From contig CAYSLJ010000037.1 of NCBI GenBank assembly GCA_964431735.1, positions 1-46,741 on the forward strand: a stretch of 46,741 bases of DNA, read 5' to 3'. This DNA is from CALARM01 sp964431735 (GTDB taxonomy: Bacteria > Vulcanimicrobiota > SpSt-956 > JAKJGF01). Each line of letters opens with the position of its first letter. Within the stretch, counting starts at the first letter, position 1. Shown here in pieces: positions 17,317 to 26,769 of this stretch. The translations under genes and the position numbers were made by a program. The notes beneath the pieces were generated by a model, which had not been told where the DNA came from, made no database searches, and was given only the letters and a program-made list of their open reading frames with translations.

Positions 17317-17814
17317 ATGGATAAAAAAGCATTTATAAATGCAAAAAGTATTTATATGGTGTCAGGAGGTTTTCTGTTCGGGCTGTTTACTGCAATAATC
17401 CTTGTTTATATGTTAATGCCGGCGATGATGATTAACGTACATGAAAGTAAATATTCCTTTAAAGAAACCATATCAAGACTGGAAAAAGCTATAGAAAATA
17501 AAAACTGGGAACATCCCGGAACAAGAAATCTACAGAAATCTATTACTAAAGCCGGAATTGATTTTTCTAAAAAAGTTGTACTAATTGAACTATGTCAGCC
17601 GGAATATGCAAAAGATATACTCACTGATAATACACACCTTGCAACACTGATGCCATGTGCTTTTGCAGTATATGAAGGAAAAAATGGTAACGTTTATATT
17701 TCAGGAATGAATACAGGACTTATGGGTAAAATGTTTGGAGGAAAAATTGCAGAGGTAATGGGTGAAAAGGTATCAAAAGATGAAGAAATTATACTTTCGT
17801 CAGTTTTAAATTAG
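17317..17814 (+). CDS. Membrane-anchored DUF302 protein
   Basis: A 165-residue protein with one N-terminal membrane helix (about residues 14-35) and a DUF302 domain from about 45 to 155. That domain is recognisable from the IELCQPEYAKDIL and MPCAFAVYEGKNGNVYISGMN segments and the terminal I.EVMGEKVSKDEEII. DUF302 proteins are usually periplasmic or membrane-attached and their biochemical role is unknown. An AAGGAGG site precedes the ATG. It diverges from lysA across a 147-bp promoter region and is probably monocistronic. Confidence 0.85.
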   Translation: MDKKAFINAKSIYMVSGGFLFGLFTAIILVYMLMPAMMINVHESKYSFKETISRLEKAIENKNWEHPGTRNLQKSITKAGIDFSKKVVLIELCQPEYAKDILTDNTHLATLMPCAFAVYEGKNGNVYISGMNTGLMGKMFGGKIAEVMGEKVSKDEEIILSSVLN

Positions 17815-17860
17815 AAATAAAATTCAGAAATCAGAGGTTTATTGTAAGGAATAGAATGAA

Positions 17861-17896
17861 CTTAAAGCCCTGCAGGCGCTTAAAGCCCTGCAGGCG
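17861..17896. repeat. Two perfect 18-bp direct repeats
   Basis: CTTAAAGCCCTGCAGGCG occurs twice in tandem between the convergent DUF302 and deaminase genes. Each copy contains the palindrome CCTGCAGG. Its function is unknown. Confidence 0.85.
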
Positions 17897-17934
17897 AATT
17901 GTTTAAAGTTGATGGTAATAGACATACTAAAAAA

Positions 17935-19260
17935 TCATCCCTTATAAATCCTTACCTGGTTCATCTCCCGTCGTACCATACGAAAAGCTCTTTTTTCTGC
18001 TTCATACATAATTTTTTCTTCATCAAGAGTCGTGAGATTACCTTTATCAAGCAATAATTTTCCGTCACATATAACATATTCTATATCGGCAGGATGGGAT
18101 GTATAAACTATATTTGCTTTCACATCATGACATGGAGTCCAGTAAGTTTTTTTCCTGTTAAAAAGAATTATATCTGCCGGTGCCCCTTCTTTTATGACAC
18201 CGCTGTCTTTAAATCCCATAAGAGAGGCAGAACCGGCGGTTGCAAGGCGCAGAATTACATCATTCGGGAAAGATGCAGGATCTCCTATAAGGTTTTTATG
18301 TACAAGTCCCGTAAGTCTCATGACTTCAAGCATATTCAGATCATTATTAGATGCGGGCCCATCTGTTCCGAGGCCGACTTTTACTCCTCCCTTCAGAAGT
18401 TTATCAAGGGGAGACATACCCATAGCCAGTTTCATATAGGTTTTTGGAGTATGTGCCACATATACTCCTTTTTCCGAAAGTATTTTTATATCTTTATCCG
18501 ATACTGATATACAGTGAGCACTTATACAGTGAGAATCAAAAACGCCTGTATTTAAAAGATGTTCTACAGGACTTCTGCCGTATTTTGCCATAGATACAGA
18601 AACCTGTTCTTCAGATTCCGAAAGATGAAGATGAATCCCTGTATTTAATTCCCTTGCTTTATCTGCCACAAGGGCAAGGAAATCAGGAGGACACATATAT
18701 GGAGAATGGGGGCCTATGACACATTTAATTCTTCCTTCACATGAATTATGATATTCTCTTATAAAAGACAGTGTATCTTCAAAGGTTTTCTTACCCACTT
18801 CCCCGTCCTGACCGATACCGAACTGACACCATGCAAGAGTGGCTTTCATACCTGCTTCAGAAACTGCTTTTGAAACCATATCCATATAAAAATAATGATC
18901 ACAGAATCCCACTGTGCCAGATCTTATCATTTCACAACATGCAAGAGCACTTCCCCGGTAAACATCTTCCGGCTCCATCGCAGATTCTGCAACCCAGATC
19001 TTCTCATTGAGCCATCTGTCAAAAGGAAGATCCTCTGCCCAGCCCCTTTCAAGAGTCATGGCTGAATGACAGTGGCTGTTAAAAAAAGCCGGAAGAGCAA
19101 TATAATTGTGTCCGTCAATAACCAGTTCAGGCGTAAAACCTTCCGGCATTGTTCCGATTGAAAGAATATGTTTCCCTTTAATCGCTATATCTGCATTACT
19201 CAGAATATCATTCTCTTCGTTAAGAGTTATGGCTGTAACATCTTTTATTAATATTGACAT
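17935..19260 (-). CDS. mtaD: 5-methylthioadenosine/S-adenosylhomocysteine deaminase-type amidohydrolase
   Basis: A 441-residue amidohydrolase of the MtaD/TrzA/AtzA group. HCHSAMTLERG (His63 and His65), HLHLSESEEQV, HCISV and GTDGPASNND supply the metal and catalytic residues in the expected order. MtaD converts methylthioadenosine or S-adenosylhomocysteine to the inosine forms, a salvage route for SAM by-products. Related chlorohydrolases and guanine deaminase-like enzymes share these motifs, so the substrate call is moderate. It stands alone between the DUF302 gene and the terminator of the TPR gene. Confidence 0.82.
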   Translation of the reverse strand: MSILIKDVTAITLNEENDILSNADIAIKGKHILSIGTMPEGFTPELVIDGHNYIALPAFFNSHCHSAMTLERGWAEDLPFDRWLNEKIWVAESAMEPEDVYRGSALACCEMIRSGTVGFCDHYFYMDMVSKAVSEAGMKATLAWCQFGIGQDGEVGKKTFEDTLSFIREYHNSCEGRIKCVIGPHSPYMCPPDFLALVADKARELNTGIHLHLSESEEQVSVSMAKYGRSPVEHLLNTGVFDSHCISAHCISVSDKDIKILSEKGVYVAHTPKTYMKLAMGMSPLDKLLKGGVKVGLGTDGPASNNDLNMLEVMRLTGLVHKNLIGDPASFPNDVILRLATAGSASLMGFKDSGVIKEGAPADIILFNRKKTYWTPCHDVKANIVYTSHPADIEYVICDGKLLLDKGNLTTLDEEKIMYEAEKRAFRMVRREMNQVRIYKG

Positions 19261-19326
19261 AAAAACACTTCCTGAAAATAAAATAAGATTGGAGATTCGA
19301 TAAAAATCGAATATTTCCTTTAAATT

Positions 19327-19356
19327 AAACAGGGGGCACTTTCGTGCCCCCTGTTT
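19327..19356 (-). terminator. Intrinsic terminator of the TPR gene
   Basis: A perfect 13-bp stem (AAACAGGGGGCAC with its complement) and a four-base loop, 13 bp beyond the TPR stop codon, with a short A/T-rich tail on the minus strand. Confidence 0.85.
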
Positions 19357-19368
19357 ACATAGTATTAC

Positions 19369-22119
19369 TTAGAAGTAAGGGAACATTGGGTACATTCCCA
19401 TGCCTAGTCCCATACCCAGGCCCATTCCGAGTCCCATTCCGAGTCCTCCCAGACCCATTCCGAGTCCCATTCCGAGTCCTCCCATACCCATACCCATACC
19501 CATACCGTATCCTCCGAACATAAGTCCGCCGAACGGTATGCCGGACATCATAATAGAAGCCATGGAGAAAGCATTTAACGTATTATAATAATTATTAAGA
19601 GCTATAGGATCAATAGTCGGAGCAGCATTATAAAGTGCGCCGCAGTAAGGTGCTCCTACAGAGGTCATATTATTATTCATCTGTCCTCCGTACATAGAAG
19701 CATTGCGGAAGCACTGATCTGCTTCAACATTATTTCCCAGAGCCTTGAGTATAGTTCCTTTACCCTTCCAGGCAGAGGCATACTGGGGGTTTCTCTCGAG
19801 AGCTTTATTATAGCAGTCAAGAGCTTCACCTGTCCTGTTCTGTTGTTCCAGTGCAAGTCCTTTGCTGTACCAGCCTTCTGCTTTACCGGGATTGAGTGCT
19901 ATAGCCTGGTCATAAAAAGCCATAGCATCATAAGGTTTCTGTGCACGATGGGATGCAACTCCGTCATACATAACACTGTTATATTTAGCATCTACATTAT
20001 TCGGATCCATTCTCAATGCTTCGTCTATACATGCCTTTGCATCGTGGAAATTGCCCTGTCTGAGAAGCATCATACCTCTCTCATTAAGAGAAGCCAGTTG
20101 CTGTGCTACCTGAGGGTTAATGGTATTACCTGTATTGGCATGCTTGAGAGAATCGGCTCTCTTTAAACATGCATCTGCTTCAGCATATTTACCCATATCC
20201 TGAAGGAGTAAACCTTTTTCCTGCCATGCTCCAATATGGTTCGGATCGAGTGAAATAGCCTTATCAAAAGATGCCAGTGCATCATCAAATCTCTTATCAT
20301 CGGCACTGAGGGCTATTGCCCGTCCGAACCATGCATCTGTATTCTTCGGGCTTATTTCCAGAAGCCTGTCGTAATAAGGCACAGATTCGCCGAATTTACC
20401 CTGATTATGTAAGGTCTTTGCCATGTTCTCAAGGGCAAAAGTATCATTGGGAGCAATCTTGAGGGCATTTCCAAAAGCTTCAAGGGCTGCTTCTTTATTA
20501 CCTGCTCTGAGAGCATCTGTTCCTCTGTTATTATAACCGGTAACAGCTTTTATCTGTTCTGCATCAAGTGCACCTGAAGCACTGCCGGAAAGCTTTGCTA
20601 TCTGTTCTTTAGCGAAGCTATTATTCGGGTCAATCTTCAGAGCATTGTTAAAAGCTGCAAGAGCTCCTGCTTTATCGCCTGACTGTAGAGCGTCTGTTCC
20701 TCTGTTATTATAATAGTTAGCGGCTTTTGCTTCATCTGCTCTGGTACCGGCATCAATCTTTTCAGCCCCTGTTTTATCAACATCTTTAAGTTCTTTCGGC
20801 TCTGCTTTTTGTTCAAGGGTTTTCATAGGTTCAGCCTTGAGATCTTCCAGATCCGGTTCTGCATTCTTATCAGGAATAGATGTTTCTACAAGTTCAGTTG
20901 CTCCTTTACCTGTTTCAATCTGAGCAAGAGGTTTCAGATGTTTCGTATCGGAAATATCCTTCATAGGAGTTGCCTTCGCATTGCCATGTAATGCTTTTGT
21001 ACCTTTTACCGGCTTCATGGCAGTGCTTTTTGCTTTTTTTGTCTGATCGGTTTCATCTACAAGAGTCTTTGCAATTTCTTTCGAATTTTTAAGGGCTTTT
21101 GTAGATATACCGGTCTTTTGCTGAAACTCTTTCAGATCAGCGGCAGCTTCTGCAGCATCCTGACGGGGTGTGGATTTCTTAATCTTATCAATCTTTTCGA
21201 GTTTTCCCGAATCCACCTGCTGTCCGTCACCCATACCGTCTCTCTCGAAATCTCTCTGTTCTTTCCTTGTAACAGTCTGAGCTTTAAGCTTTTTCTCTTC
21301 TGTAAGTTCCATAGCCATTCTATGGGCTTCATCGGAAGCTTTTCTGGATTCCTTCGCAGTAGCAGTAAAATTCTCTACATCTGTATGATCAGCTACAAGC
21401 TGAAGCCTTTCTTCTGTCTCTTCCTTATCAGTGCTGGCAACCTTGTTAAATTCGGAGAGTTTCACTTCTCTGGGAGGTTTAGAAATTTTCCCTGAGAACT
21501 TGTTTTCATGAGAGCTTGCGATCTGCTGTGCTTTTCCTCTTACAGAAGGTCTTGTGAATTTCGGCATCTGCTCAAGCTGTGTCTGTTTCTTTTCCATTTC
21601 GGAATCAGTTCCGCCTGAGCTCTGGAAAGCGCCGCTTCTCTGGGCAGCTTCTTTCGATTCTTTAGCTGTTGCCTGAAAAGTTCCGGGGAAAAACTGCCCT
21701 GGCTTTTGCTGTGTTTTTTCTCCTTTTACCTGTTCTTTTCCGGGAGTTTTCACAGCTGTTCCGCCATGAAAATTACCTTTAAGTTTAAATTCCTTCGCCT
21801 GTTCTCTGAGAAGATCAAGCTGCTTCATATTGGCATCTTTCTTTTCCTTCTCATCTTTGGGAACAAAAGCTTCACTGCCAAGAGTACCTGTTCCTTCACT
21901 CTTTTCTTTTTCTTTTTTCTTCTTGGCTTCTTCCTGTTTGGAGGCTTCGTCTGACTTTTCCGCGCCTTTCAACTTCTGGCTAAGGTTTTCGCCTGCTCTT
22001 TTGATCTGCTGCTGACCTTCCTGGGTTGTCTTTGCACTTCCGGCCGCACCTGCTCCCAGAGTCTGCATATTTTTCATTATGGAAGCGCTGTCAAATTTGC
22101 CGCCTACTCCACCTACCAT
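19369..22119 (-). CDS. Large TPR protein with disordered charged head and Gly/Met/Leu-rich tail
   Basis: A 916-residue protein started at ATG 22119, where an AAGGAG site sits eight bases upstream; the GTG three codons earlier is less likely. The first ~450 residues are Lys/Glu/Ala/Gln-rich and look disordered or coiled. Residues about 465-810 contain eight or more tetratricopeptide units, including YNNRGTDALQSGDKAGALAAFNNALKI and AWFGRAIALSADDKRFDDALASFDKAISL-type units. The last ~60 residues are repeats of GMGMGMGGLGMGLG. There is no signal peptide. TPRs mediate protein binding; the tail could drive membrane or hydrophobic association or self-assembly. No family-level function is recognisable. 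Confidence 0.85.
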   Translation of the reverse strand: MVGGVGGKFDSASIMKNMQTLGAGAAGSAKTTQEGQQQIKRAGENLSQKLKGAEKSDEASKQEEAKKKKEKEKSEGTGTLGSEAFVPKDEKEKKDANMKQLDLLREQAKEFKLKGNFHGGTAVKTPGKEQVKGEKTQQKPGQFFPGTFQATAKESKEAAQRSGAFQSSGGTDSEMEKKQTQLEQMPKFTRPSVRGKAQQIASSHENKFSGKISKPPREVKLSEFNKVASTDKEETEERLQLVADHTDVENFTATAKESRKASDEAHRMAMELTEEKKLKAQTVTRKEQRDFERDGMGDGQQVDSGKLEKIDKIKKSTPRQDAAEAAADLKEFQQKTGISTKALKNSKEIAKTLVDETDQTKKAKSTAMKPVKGTKALHGNAKATPMKDISDTKHLKPLAQIETGKGATELVETSIPDKNAEPDLEDLKAEPMKTLEQKAEPKELKDVDKTGAEKIDAGTRADEAKAANYYNNRGTDALQSGDKAGALAAFNNALKIDPNNSFAKEQIAKLSGSASGALDAEQIKAVTGYNNRGTDALRAGNKEAALEAFGNALKIAPNDTFALENMAKTLHNQGKFGESVPYYDRLLEISPKNTDAWFGRAIALSADDKRFDDALASFDKAISLDPNHIGAWQEKGLLLQDMGKYAEADACLKRADSLKHANTGNTINPQVAQQLASLNERGMMLLRQGNFHDAKACIDEALRMDPNNVDAKYNSVMYDGVASHRAQKPYDAMAFYDQAIALNPGKAEGWYSKGLALEQQNRTGEALDCYNKALERNPQYASAWKGKGTILKALGNNVEADQCFRNASMYGGQMNNNMTSVGAPYCGALYNAAPTIDPIALNNYYNTLNAFSMASIMMSGIPFGGLMFGGYGMGMGMGMGGLGMGLGMGLGGLGMGLGMGLGMGLGMGMYPMFPYF

Positions 22120-22128
22120 ATCTATCAC

Positions 22129-22525
22129 TCCTTATTTAGTTAGAATGGAATGACTCTACTTTTATATCATAAAAAAAGATAGATCAATTTCACTTTATTA
22201 TATCACAGTTTAAAATTTATATTTAAATAATTTGTTAACTTTATGTTAAAATTCTGTTAAAAAAAGGAATATAAAGATGTAATAGAGAATTTATGTAGTG
22301 AGTAGTGAGTAGTGAGTAGTGAGTAGTGAGTAGTGAGTAGTGAGTAGTGAAAAGTGAACCCCTGTGTTCGCCCGGTACCAGGTAAAAACACGCATCACGC
22401 ATCACGCATCACGACGCTAAAACATATAAGAATCCTCAATAAAAATCCTCAATCAGGATAAGCATTCAGCTCTCGCGGGACTCTTGTGAAGATCTCAATA
22501 AAAAGTCTCAGGGAGAGTGATTCTC
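22129..22525. repeat. Intergenic region with composite GTGAGTA - core - GCATCAC element (copy 2)
   Basis: This gap must hold the promoters of the TPR gene (minus) and the prepilin-like gene (plus). About seven GTGAGTA units at 22295-22350 are followed by a core with GAACCCCTGTGTTCGCC and GGTACCAGG, then GCATCAC units to about 22413. The element is the reverse complement of the one at 15.8 kb with only a few differences in the core. Direct ATCCTCAAT repeats at about 22433-22453 precede the prepilin ribosome site. No gene is seen. Confidence 0.75.
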
Positions 22526-23200
22526 GTGAAAAACAAAGGTATAACCCTTATAGAAGTGCTCATTGCTACAGGACTTATGGGCATACTTCTTTCCATGACA
22601 GGCCTTATATGTGTTGATGGCATAAGAGCCTTTCATAGAAGCAGGTTTCGACTTACAACACAGCAGGAAGCCACTATGGCAACAGACAGACTCTGCAGAG
22701 AACTGAATGAAACCCACTCGGATACCATTACACTTATTTATTCAGTAGAAAACGGCGGAAGTAACACCGAATTCGACGCCGTCTCTTTCGGCACCCCTAA
22801 AGATAATGACGAAGCGACGGGGAATATAAAGACAAACATGGCAACAGGACGTTTTGAATGGGAAAGATTTATAGTTTATTCCAAAAAAGTGGGAGAAACA
22901 GATGTATACAGAACCATTCTTAATAAACAGAGCCCTTCCGGCATTAATATTCCGTCACCTCTGTCCGAAAATATAGTAAAAAATGGAATAAAAGACATGC
23001 TCGGTTCAGGTATAAGAACATCTCACAGGAAAATGGCCAGAGACATATATAATATAAGTTTCATGGAACAGAAAATAGGCTCTGCCGTTCATGGTATAAA
23101 AGTAAAAGTTATTTCCAGAGTCGTGGCAGGGAAAGACGATGCAGGTAATAAGACTTATGAGACGGCAGAACTTGTCACTTTTATAAGGCCATGGAAATAG
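22526..23200 (+). CDS. Prepilin-type N-methylation domain protein (pseudopilin-like)
   Basis: A 224-residue protein with a type III (class 3) signal: a short leader KNKG then ITLIEVLIATGLMGILLS, where cleavage is expected after Gly and Glu is at position +5 of the mature protein. The hydrophobic helix is followed by a soluble globular domain of ~190 residues, longer than a major pilin, consistent with a minor pilin or GspJ/PilW-type pseudopilin. The second of two GTG codons is preferred because AGGGAG lies ~10 bases before it and a short leader is the rule. It could be assembled by machinery related to the secretion ATPase at 2-3.4 kb. Confidence 0.85.
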   Translation: MKNKGITLIEVLIATGLMGILLSMTGLICVDGIRAFHRSRFRLTTQQEATMATDRLCRELNETHSDTITLIYSVENGGSNTEFDAVSFGTPKDNDEATGNIKTNMATGRFEWERFIVYSKKVGETDVYRTILNKQSPSGINIPSPLSENIVKNGIKDMLGSGIRTSHRKMARDIYNISFMEQKIGSAVHGIKVKVISRVVAGKDDAGNKTYETAELVTFIRPWK

Positions 23201-23202
23201 GG

Positions 23203-23352
23203 AGATGCGTAATGCGTAATGCGTGATGCGTGATGCGTGATGCGTAATGCGTAATGCGTGATGCGTGATGCGTAATGCGTGATGCGTGATGCGTAATGCG
23301 TAATGGGCCTTTATTTAACCGCCCCTCCCGGTCACTGGTCACTGATAACTGC
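23203..23352. repeat. GTGATGC array - core - TCACTG element
   Basis: About thirteen GTGATGC/GTAATGC units (23205-23305), a short core GGGCCTTTATTTAACCGCCC, then degenerate GTCACTG units to 23352. It lies between convergent genes; the right end abuts the TAG stop of the FlhA-domain gene. Confidence 0.75.
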
Positions 23353-23355
23353 TCA

Positions 23356-26154
23356 CTATCCAAGCAATTCCTTTACTACTCCGGCGTATTCATTCCTTAC
23401 AGACAGGTCTTCATCCTTAAGACCTGTGTTCAGATACGGAAGTAATTTATCAGTATCATAGCGTTCTGACAGTGAAAGAATCATTTTTACTGCCATAGTT
23501 CTTATCGACGGCTCTAAATCTTTCTGAAATTTTTCTATATATGAAAAAATCAGTCTGTCTTTCCTGCCGTAACGTTCAAGTATATGGACAGGTAAACTTA
23601 TGACAGCTTTTTTATCTACCTTAATCTCAGGAGGTATTTCCTCATAAGAAAGAACAGAAAGCTCCGGGAAAGATCTTTCAATAAATTTCCTGAAAGCCGG
23701 CCTTATACAGGAAGAACATAAAATCATCGGCAGACGATTTCTTCCATCAAAGGCATCTGAATGTTCTTTAACAGAGGAAAGAATAAATTCTCCTGTTTCA
23801 TTATCAATTGCCGGTAAATTTCCTTTAAGCGAACCGGCAAGAATTCGTTCCAGTTCTCCGTCAATCGTTACAACCTGTATGGTTCCTTCTTCATCCTGAA
23901 ATGGTCTGCAAATAACACGACTGAGGGATTGACGGACATATTCCGTTAAAAGCTCTATATCTCCTGTAACGGGAACATATTCCCTCAGGGTTCTCATTAT
24001 AAGAGACAGGTCTTTTATAGAAACATGCTCTTGAAGCAGATTTTTAAGGATTCTATGAATTTCGATAATTCTGAAGATTTTCGGATAAGTTTCTTTTACA
24101 AGTATGGCATCATCTTTTTTCAAATGCTCCATAAGATCTGCAACTTCATTATAATCCAGCAAGTCACAGGCATATTTGACTATAATTTTTTCAAGATGGA
24201 GGGCCATAACATCAGGAGAGTTAAAAACACTGCAACCCGATTTTTCTGCTTCTTCCCTCAGGGCAGGGGTAATCCACATAGCCGGTTTCCCGGAATAAGG
24301 AGCAAAACACTCCTGTCCTTTAAGAGTTTTCAGGTTACTTTCAGTTCCCGTAACCATAAATTTATTTAATATAACTTCTCCTTTAGCCACTTCAATATCC
24401 CTGACCTTAATCAGATACTCGTTCGGCTTTAATTGTAAATTATCTCTGTATCTGATAGGAGGTATGATAAAACCAATATCTGCAGTCAGCTTTTTCTTTA
24501 TTAAAGAGACACGGTCAAAAAGTTTTCCTCCCTGATTTTTATCAACCAGTGAAATGAGCCCCCGGCCAATTTCTACAGCGAGCAGATCTACCTCCATTGA
24601 AAATCCCTGAGGGTTATTTACTTCTACTTTCTCACAGGCTTCTTCATTCTGTTTTCTGTATGGCTTCCGGCAGAAGGAAAATATTTTATTCAGGTCTTTT
24701 ACATGCTCTGTTTCCGTCCTATTTTCAAAGATTTTCTTTATTGTTTCTGCAGATTCGAGCCGAACATCCCTGTCATCATCTGTAAGTCCTCTGTTAAGAT
24801 AATCCAGTAATAGCTCCGGGTTATATTTATCCATAATGGAATCAATCATTTTTATTGCCGTACATCTTATAGAAGGATGAGAGTCTTTCTGAAATTTCTC
24901 CACATAAGAAAGAAGCAATTTTTCTCTGTTATTGTATCTGTCAGCTATTTCATCCGACAGGGTCAGAGCAGCTATAGTATTTAACTTTATTCCGCCATGT
25001 ATTTCATCATAAGAAAGAACAGCAAGTTCGGGGAAAGATTTTTCAATAAGTCTCCTCAATATTAATCTTACCTGAGAAGAACATACAATTACGGGTACAG
25101 GAGATACGGTGTTAATGCTCTTTATCTGTTCTTCAAGACAGTCAATAAGAGCCTCTTCCCTTACAGACCGAATTTTGAATTTATCACCGTGTTTTTTTTC
25201 TTTTAAAGAGAGAAGAATTTTTTCCAGTTTTTCCTCAACAGTTATTACAGTAATCGTATTATTATCATCTTTATATACTCTGCATATGACATGACATAAA
25301 GACTGACGGACATATTCCGCCAGGCTGTCAGTATCTTTTACAACAGGGGCATAATATGCCATAGTCTCCATTATGGTAACCATATCTCTTACAGAAATTC
25401 CTTCTCTGATGAGGTTGTAAAGAACTTCATAAATTTCCTGCAATGTAAAGAATTTCGGATAAATCTCTTCAACTAAAAGGTGGTTATAAGTTCTGACATC
25501 TTCAATAATCTTCAATACAATATGATAATCCAGCATTTCAAAGGCATATTTCCTTATAGCTTCCGTAACCTGTGTGCTTATAACACTCACAGGGTCAAAA
25601 ATCATTGTCCCCGCTCTTTCCGCTTCTCCACGTTGACTGGCAGTAATCCAGACTGCAGGCATACCATATGTAGGCTCAAGGACTCTCGGTCCTTCAAGTG
25701 TGACAAGATTTTTTTCCGGCCCTATTGCAAGATATCTATCCGGTATGACTTCTCCTTTTGCAATGACAATATCCCTGATCTTAATAATATAACTATTGGA
25801 TTTCAGATTATTATTATCTTTGAACCTGACACCGGGAAGCAGTAAACCCATCTCCAGAGCAATATGTCTTCTTATGGAAGTGGTAAGATCAAGCAATTTT
25901 GCTCCGCAATTGGGATCTATAAAGGATATAAGCTCCGGGGCAACTTCTATGCACAGTGTATCTACCTGTATTAAACGTCTGAAGCTGTCTCTCACTTTTT
26001 CTTCTTCTGTTTTTTTTTCTTCTTCAGAAACAGGCGGTTCAGGAACAACAGAAAGATAACAGGATACAAGCTCACGGTCATCTTCTTTTCTAATAGATGT
26101 TTTTATTCTGTCTCCGATATTTTTTAGAGATTTTAAGGTGTTTTCTATAAACAT
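23356..26154 (-). CDS. Soluble tandem FlhA cytoplasmic-domain protein with HEAT-like repeats
   Basis: A 932-residue protein built from two homologous halves. Residues about 63-390 and 521-855 each match the cytoplasmic domain of FlhA/FHIPEP type III export gates, the second most clearly: VEIGRGLISLVDKNQGGKL, IGFIIPPIRYRDNLQLKPNE, VAKGEV, GKPAMWITPALREEAEKSG and LLTEYVRQSLSRVI. Each is followed by ~75 residues of HEAT-like helices (DSHPSIRCTAIKMI and LEPSIRTMAVKMI). The FlhA transmembrane half is absent, and so is any signal peptide. In flagellar export this domain forms a nonameric ring that docks chaperone-substrate complexes. A free tandem copy could be a scaffold, adaptor or decoy. No flagellar or type III secretion genes are in the window. 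Confidence 0.85.
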   Translation of the reverse strand: MFIENTLKSLKNIGDRIKTSIRKEDDRELVSCYLSVVPEPPVSEEEKKTEEEKVRDSFRRLIQVDTLCIEVAPELISFIDPNCGAKLLDLTTSIRRHIALEMGLLLPGVRFKDNNNLKSNSYIIKIRDIVIAKGEVIPDRYLAIGPEKNLVTLEGPRVLEPTYGMPAVWITASQRGEAERAGTMIFDPVSVISTQVTEAIRKYAFEMLDYHIVLKIIEDVRTYNHLLVEEIYPKFFTLQEIYEVLYNLIREGISVRDMVTIMETMAYYAPVVKDTDSLAEYVRQSLCHVICRVYKDDNNTITVITVEEKLEKILLSLKEKKHGDKFKIRSVREEALIDCLEEQIKSINTVSPVPVIVCSSQVRLILRRLIEKSFPELAVLSYDEIHGGIKLNTIAALTLSDEIADRYNNREKLLLSYVEKFQKDSHPSIRCTAIKMIDSIMDKYNPELLLDYLNRGLTDDDRDVRLESAETIKKIFENRTETEHVKDLNKIFSFCRKPYRKQNEEACEKVEVNNPQGFSMEVDLLAVEIGRGLISLVDKNQGGKLFDRVSLIKKKLTADIGFIIPPIRYRDNLQLKPNEYLIKVRDIEVAKGEVILNKFMVTGTESNLKTLKGQECFAPYSGKPAMWITPALREEAEKSGCSVFNSPDVMALHLEKIIVKYACDLLDYNEVADLMEHLKKDDAILVKETYPKIFRIIEIHRILKNLLQEHVSIKDLSLIMRTLREYVPVTGDIELLTEYVRQSLSRVICRPFQDEEGTIQVVTIDGELERILAGSLKGNLPAIDNETGEFILSSVKEHSDAFDGRNRLPMILCSSCIRPAFRKFIERSFPELSVLSYEEIPPEIKVDKKAVISLPVHILERYGRKDRLIFSYIEKFQKDLEPSIRTMAVKMILSLSERYDTDKLLPYLNTGLKDEDLSVRNEYAGVVKELLG

Positions 26155-26493
26155 AATATTTCATCTTCTCCTATGAGGGAGAATAACTTTAAATTCGCAA
26201 GTACAATTATATCATATTATAGTGTATTTCATAACTTGTTAGAATTTAATTAGAGTGAAAAGTGAAAAGAATAGGACATCATTCACTATTCACTATTCAC
26301 TACTCACTTTTCACTCCTTCTTAATTATGGATTGTTACGAAACTAATTATAATGAACAAAGCAAGAAAAAATTGTTACCTGTAAAAACATGAAAAATTTA
26401 TGTTATAATGATAATAACCCGATAAGTTACTGGCATCAACAATCCTGTATCTAAATTATGGGATGGAATTCAATGCCGGATGAGGTATGAAGC
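26155..26493. repeat. Gap with GTGAAAA/TTTTCAC inverted heptamers and an antitoxin-tail remnant
   Basis: At 26254-26318, GTGAAAAGTGAAAAG faces TTCACTA/TTTTCAC units in inverted orientation around a short core. At about 26444-26490, CTAAATTATGGGATGG and its flanks resemble the 3' end of the antitoxin gene at 35.9 kb. The rest is AT-rich and must include promoters for the FlhA-domain gene (minus) and the following TA-like operon (plus). Confidence 0.6.
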
Positions 26494-26769
26494 ATGATTT
26501 CTAATTCTATTGATAAAAAAACTTCAAAAAAACAAATTACCCTTCCAGTTGAGTTCAGGCATTACTTCTGGGATTATGATTTCGAAAAATTAACGTGGAA
26601 AAAATATTCCTTTTTTATAGCAGAACGTCTTCTTAATTACGGTAATATGGAAGCAATAAAATGGTTACTATATATTTCGTCCAGGAGATTTATTAAAAAA
26701 GTTGTAAAAGAAAGTAAAAATCTGGATAAAAAAACCAAAAATTTCTGGGAAACAATATATGGAAAGTAA
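26494..26769 (+). CDS. DUF6922-like small protein preceding AbiEii-type toxin
   Basis: A 91-residue basic protein (FRHYFWDYDFEKLTWKKY, then LLNYGNMEAIKWLLY and an IKKVVKESKNLDKKTKNFW tail). This pattern is typical of the small proteins encoded directly upstream of nucleotidyltransferase toxins of the AbiEii/AbiGii family. It overlaps the next gene by 11 bp, so expression is coupled. It probably acts as the antitoxin or regulator of the pair. The family name is recalled from pattern only. Confidence 0.7.
   Translation: MISNSIDKKTSKKQITLPVEFRHYFWDYDFEKLTWKKYSFFIAERLLNYGNMEAIKWLLYISSRRFIKKVVKESKNLDKKTKNFWETIYGK

Noticed and set aside
19400..19588. Pro/Ile/Ser-rich ORF opposite the TPR gene end
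   Set aside because: It is the antisense reading of the GMGMGLG repeat; the sense gene has a ribosome site, TPR domain and terminator.
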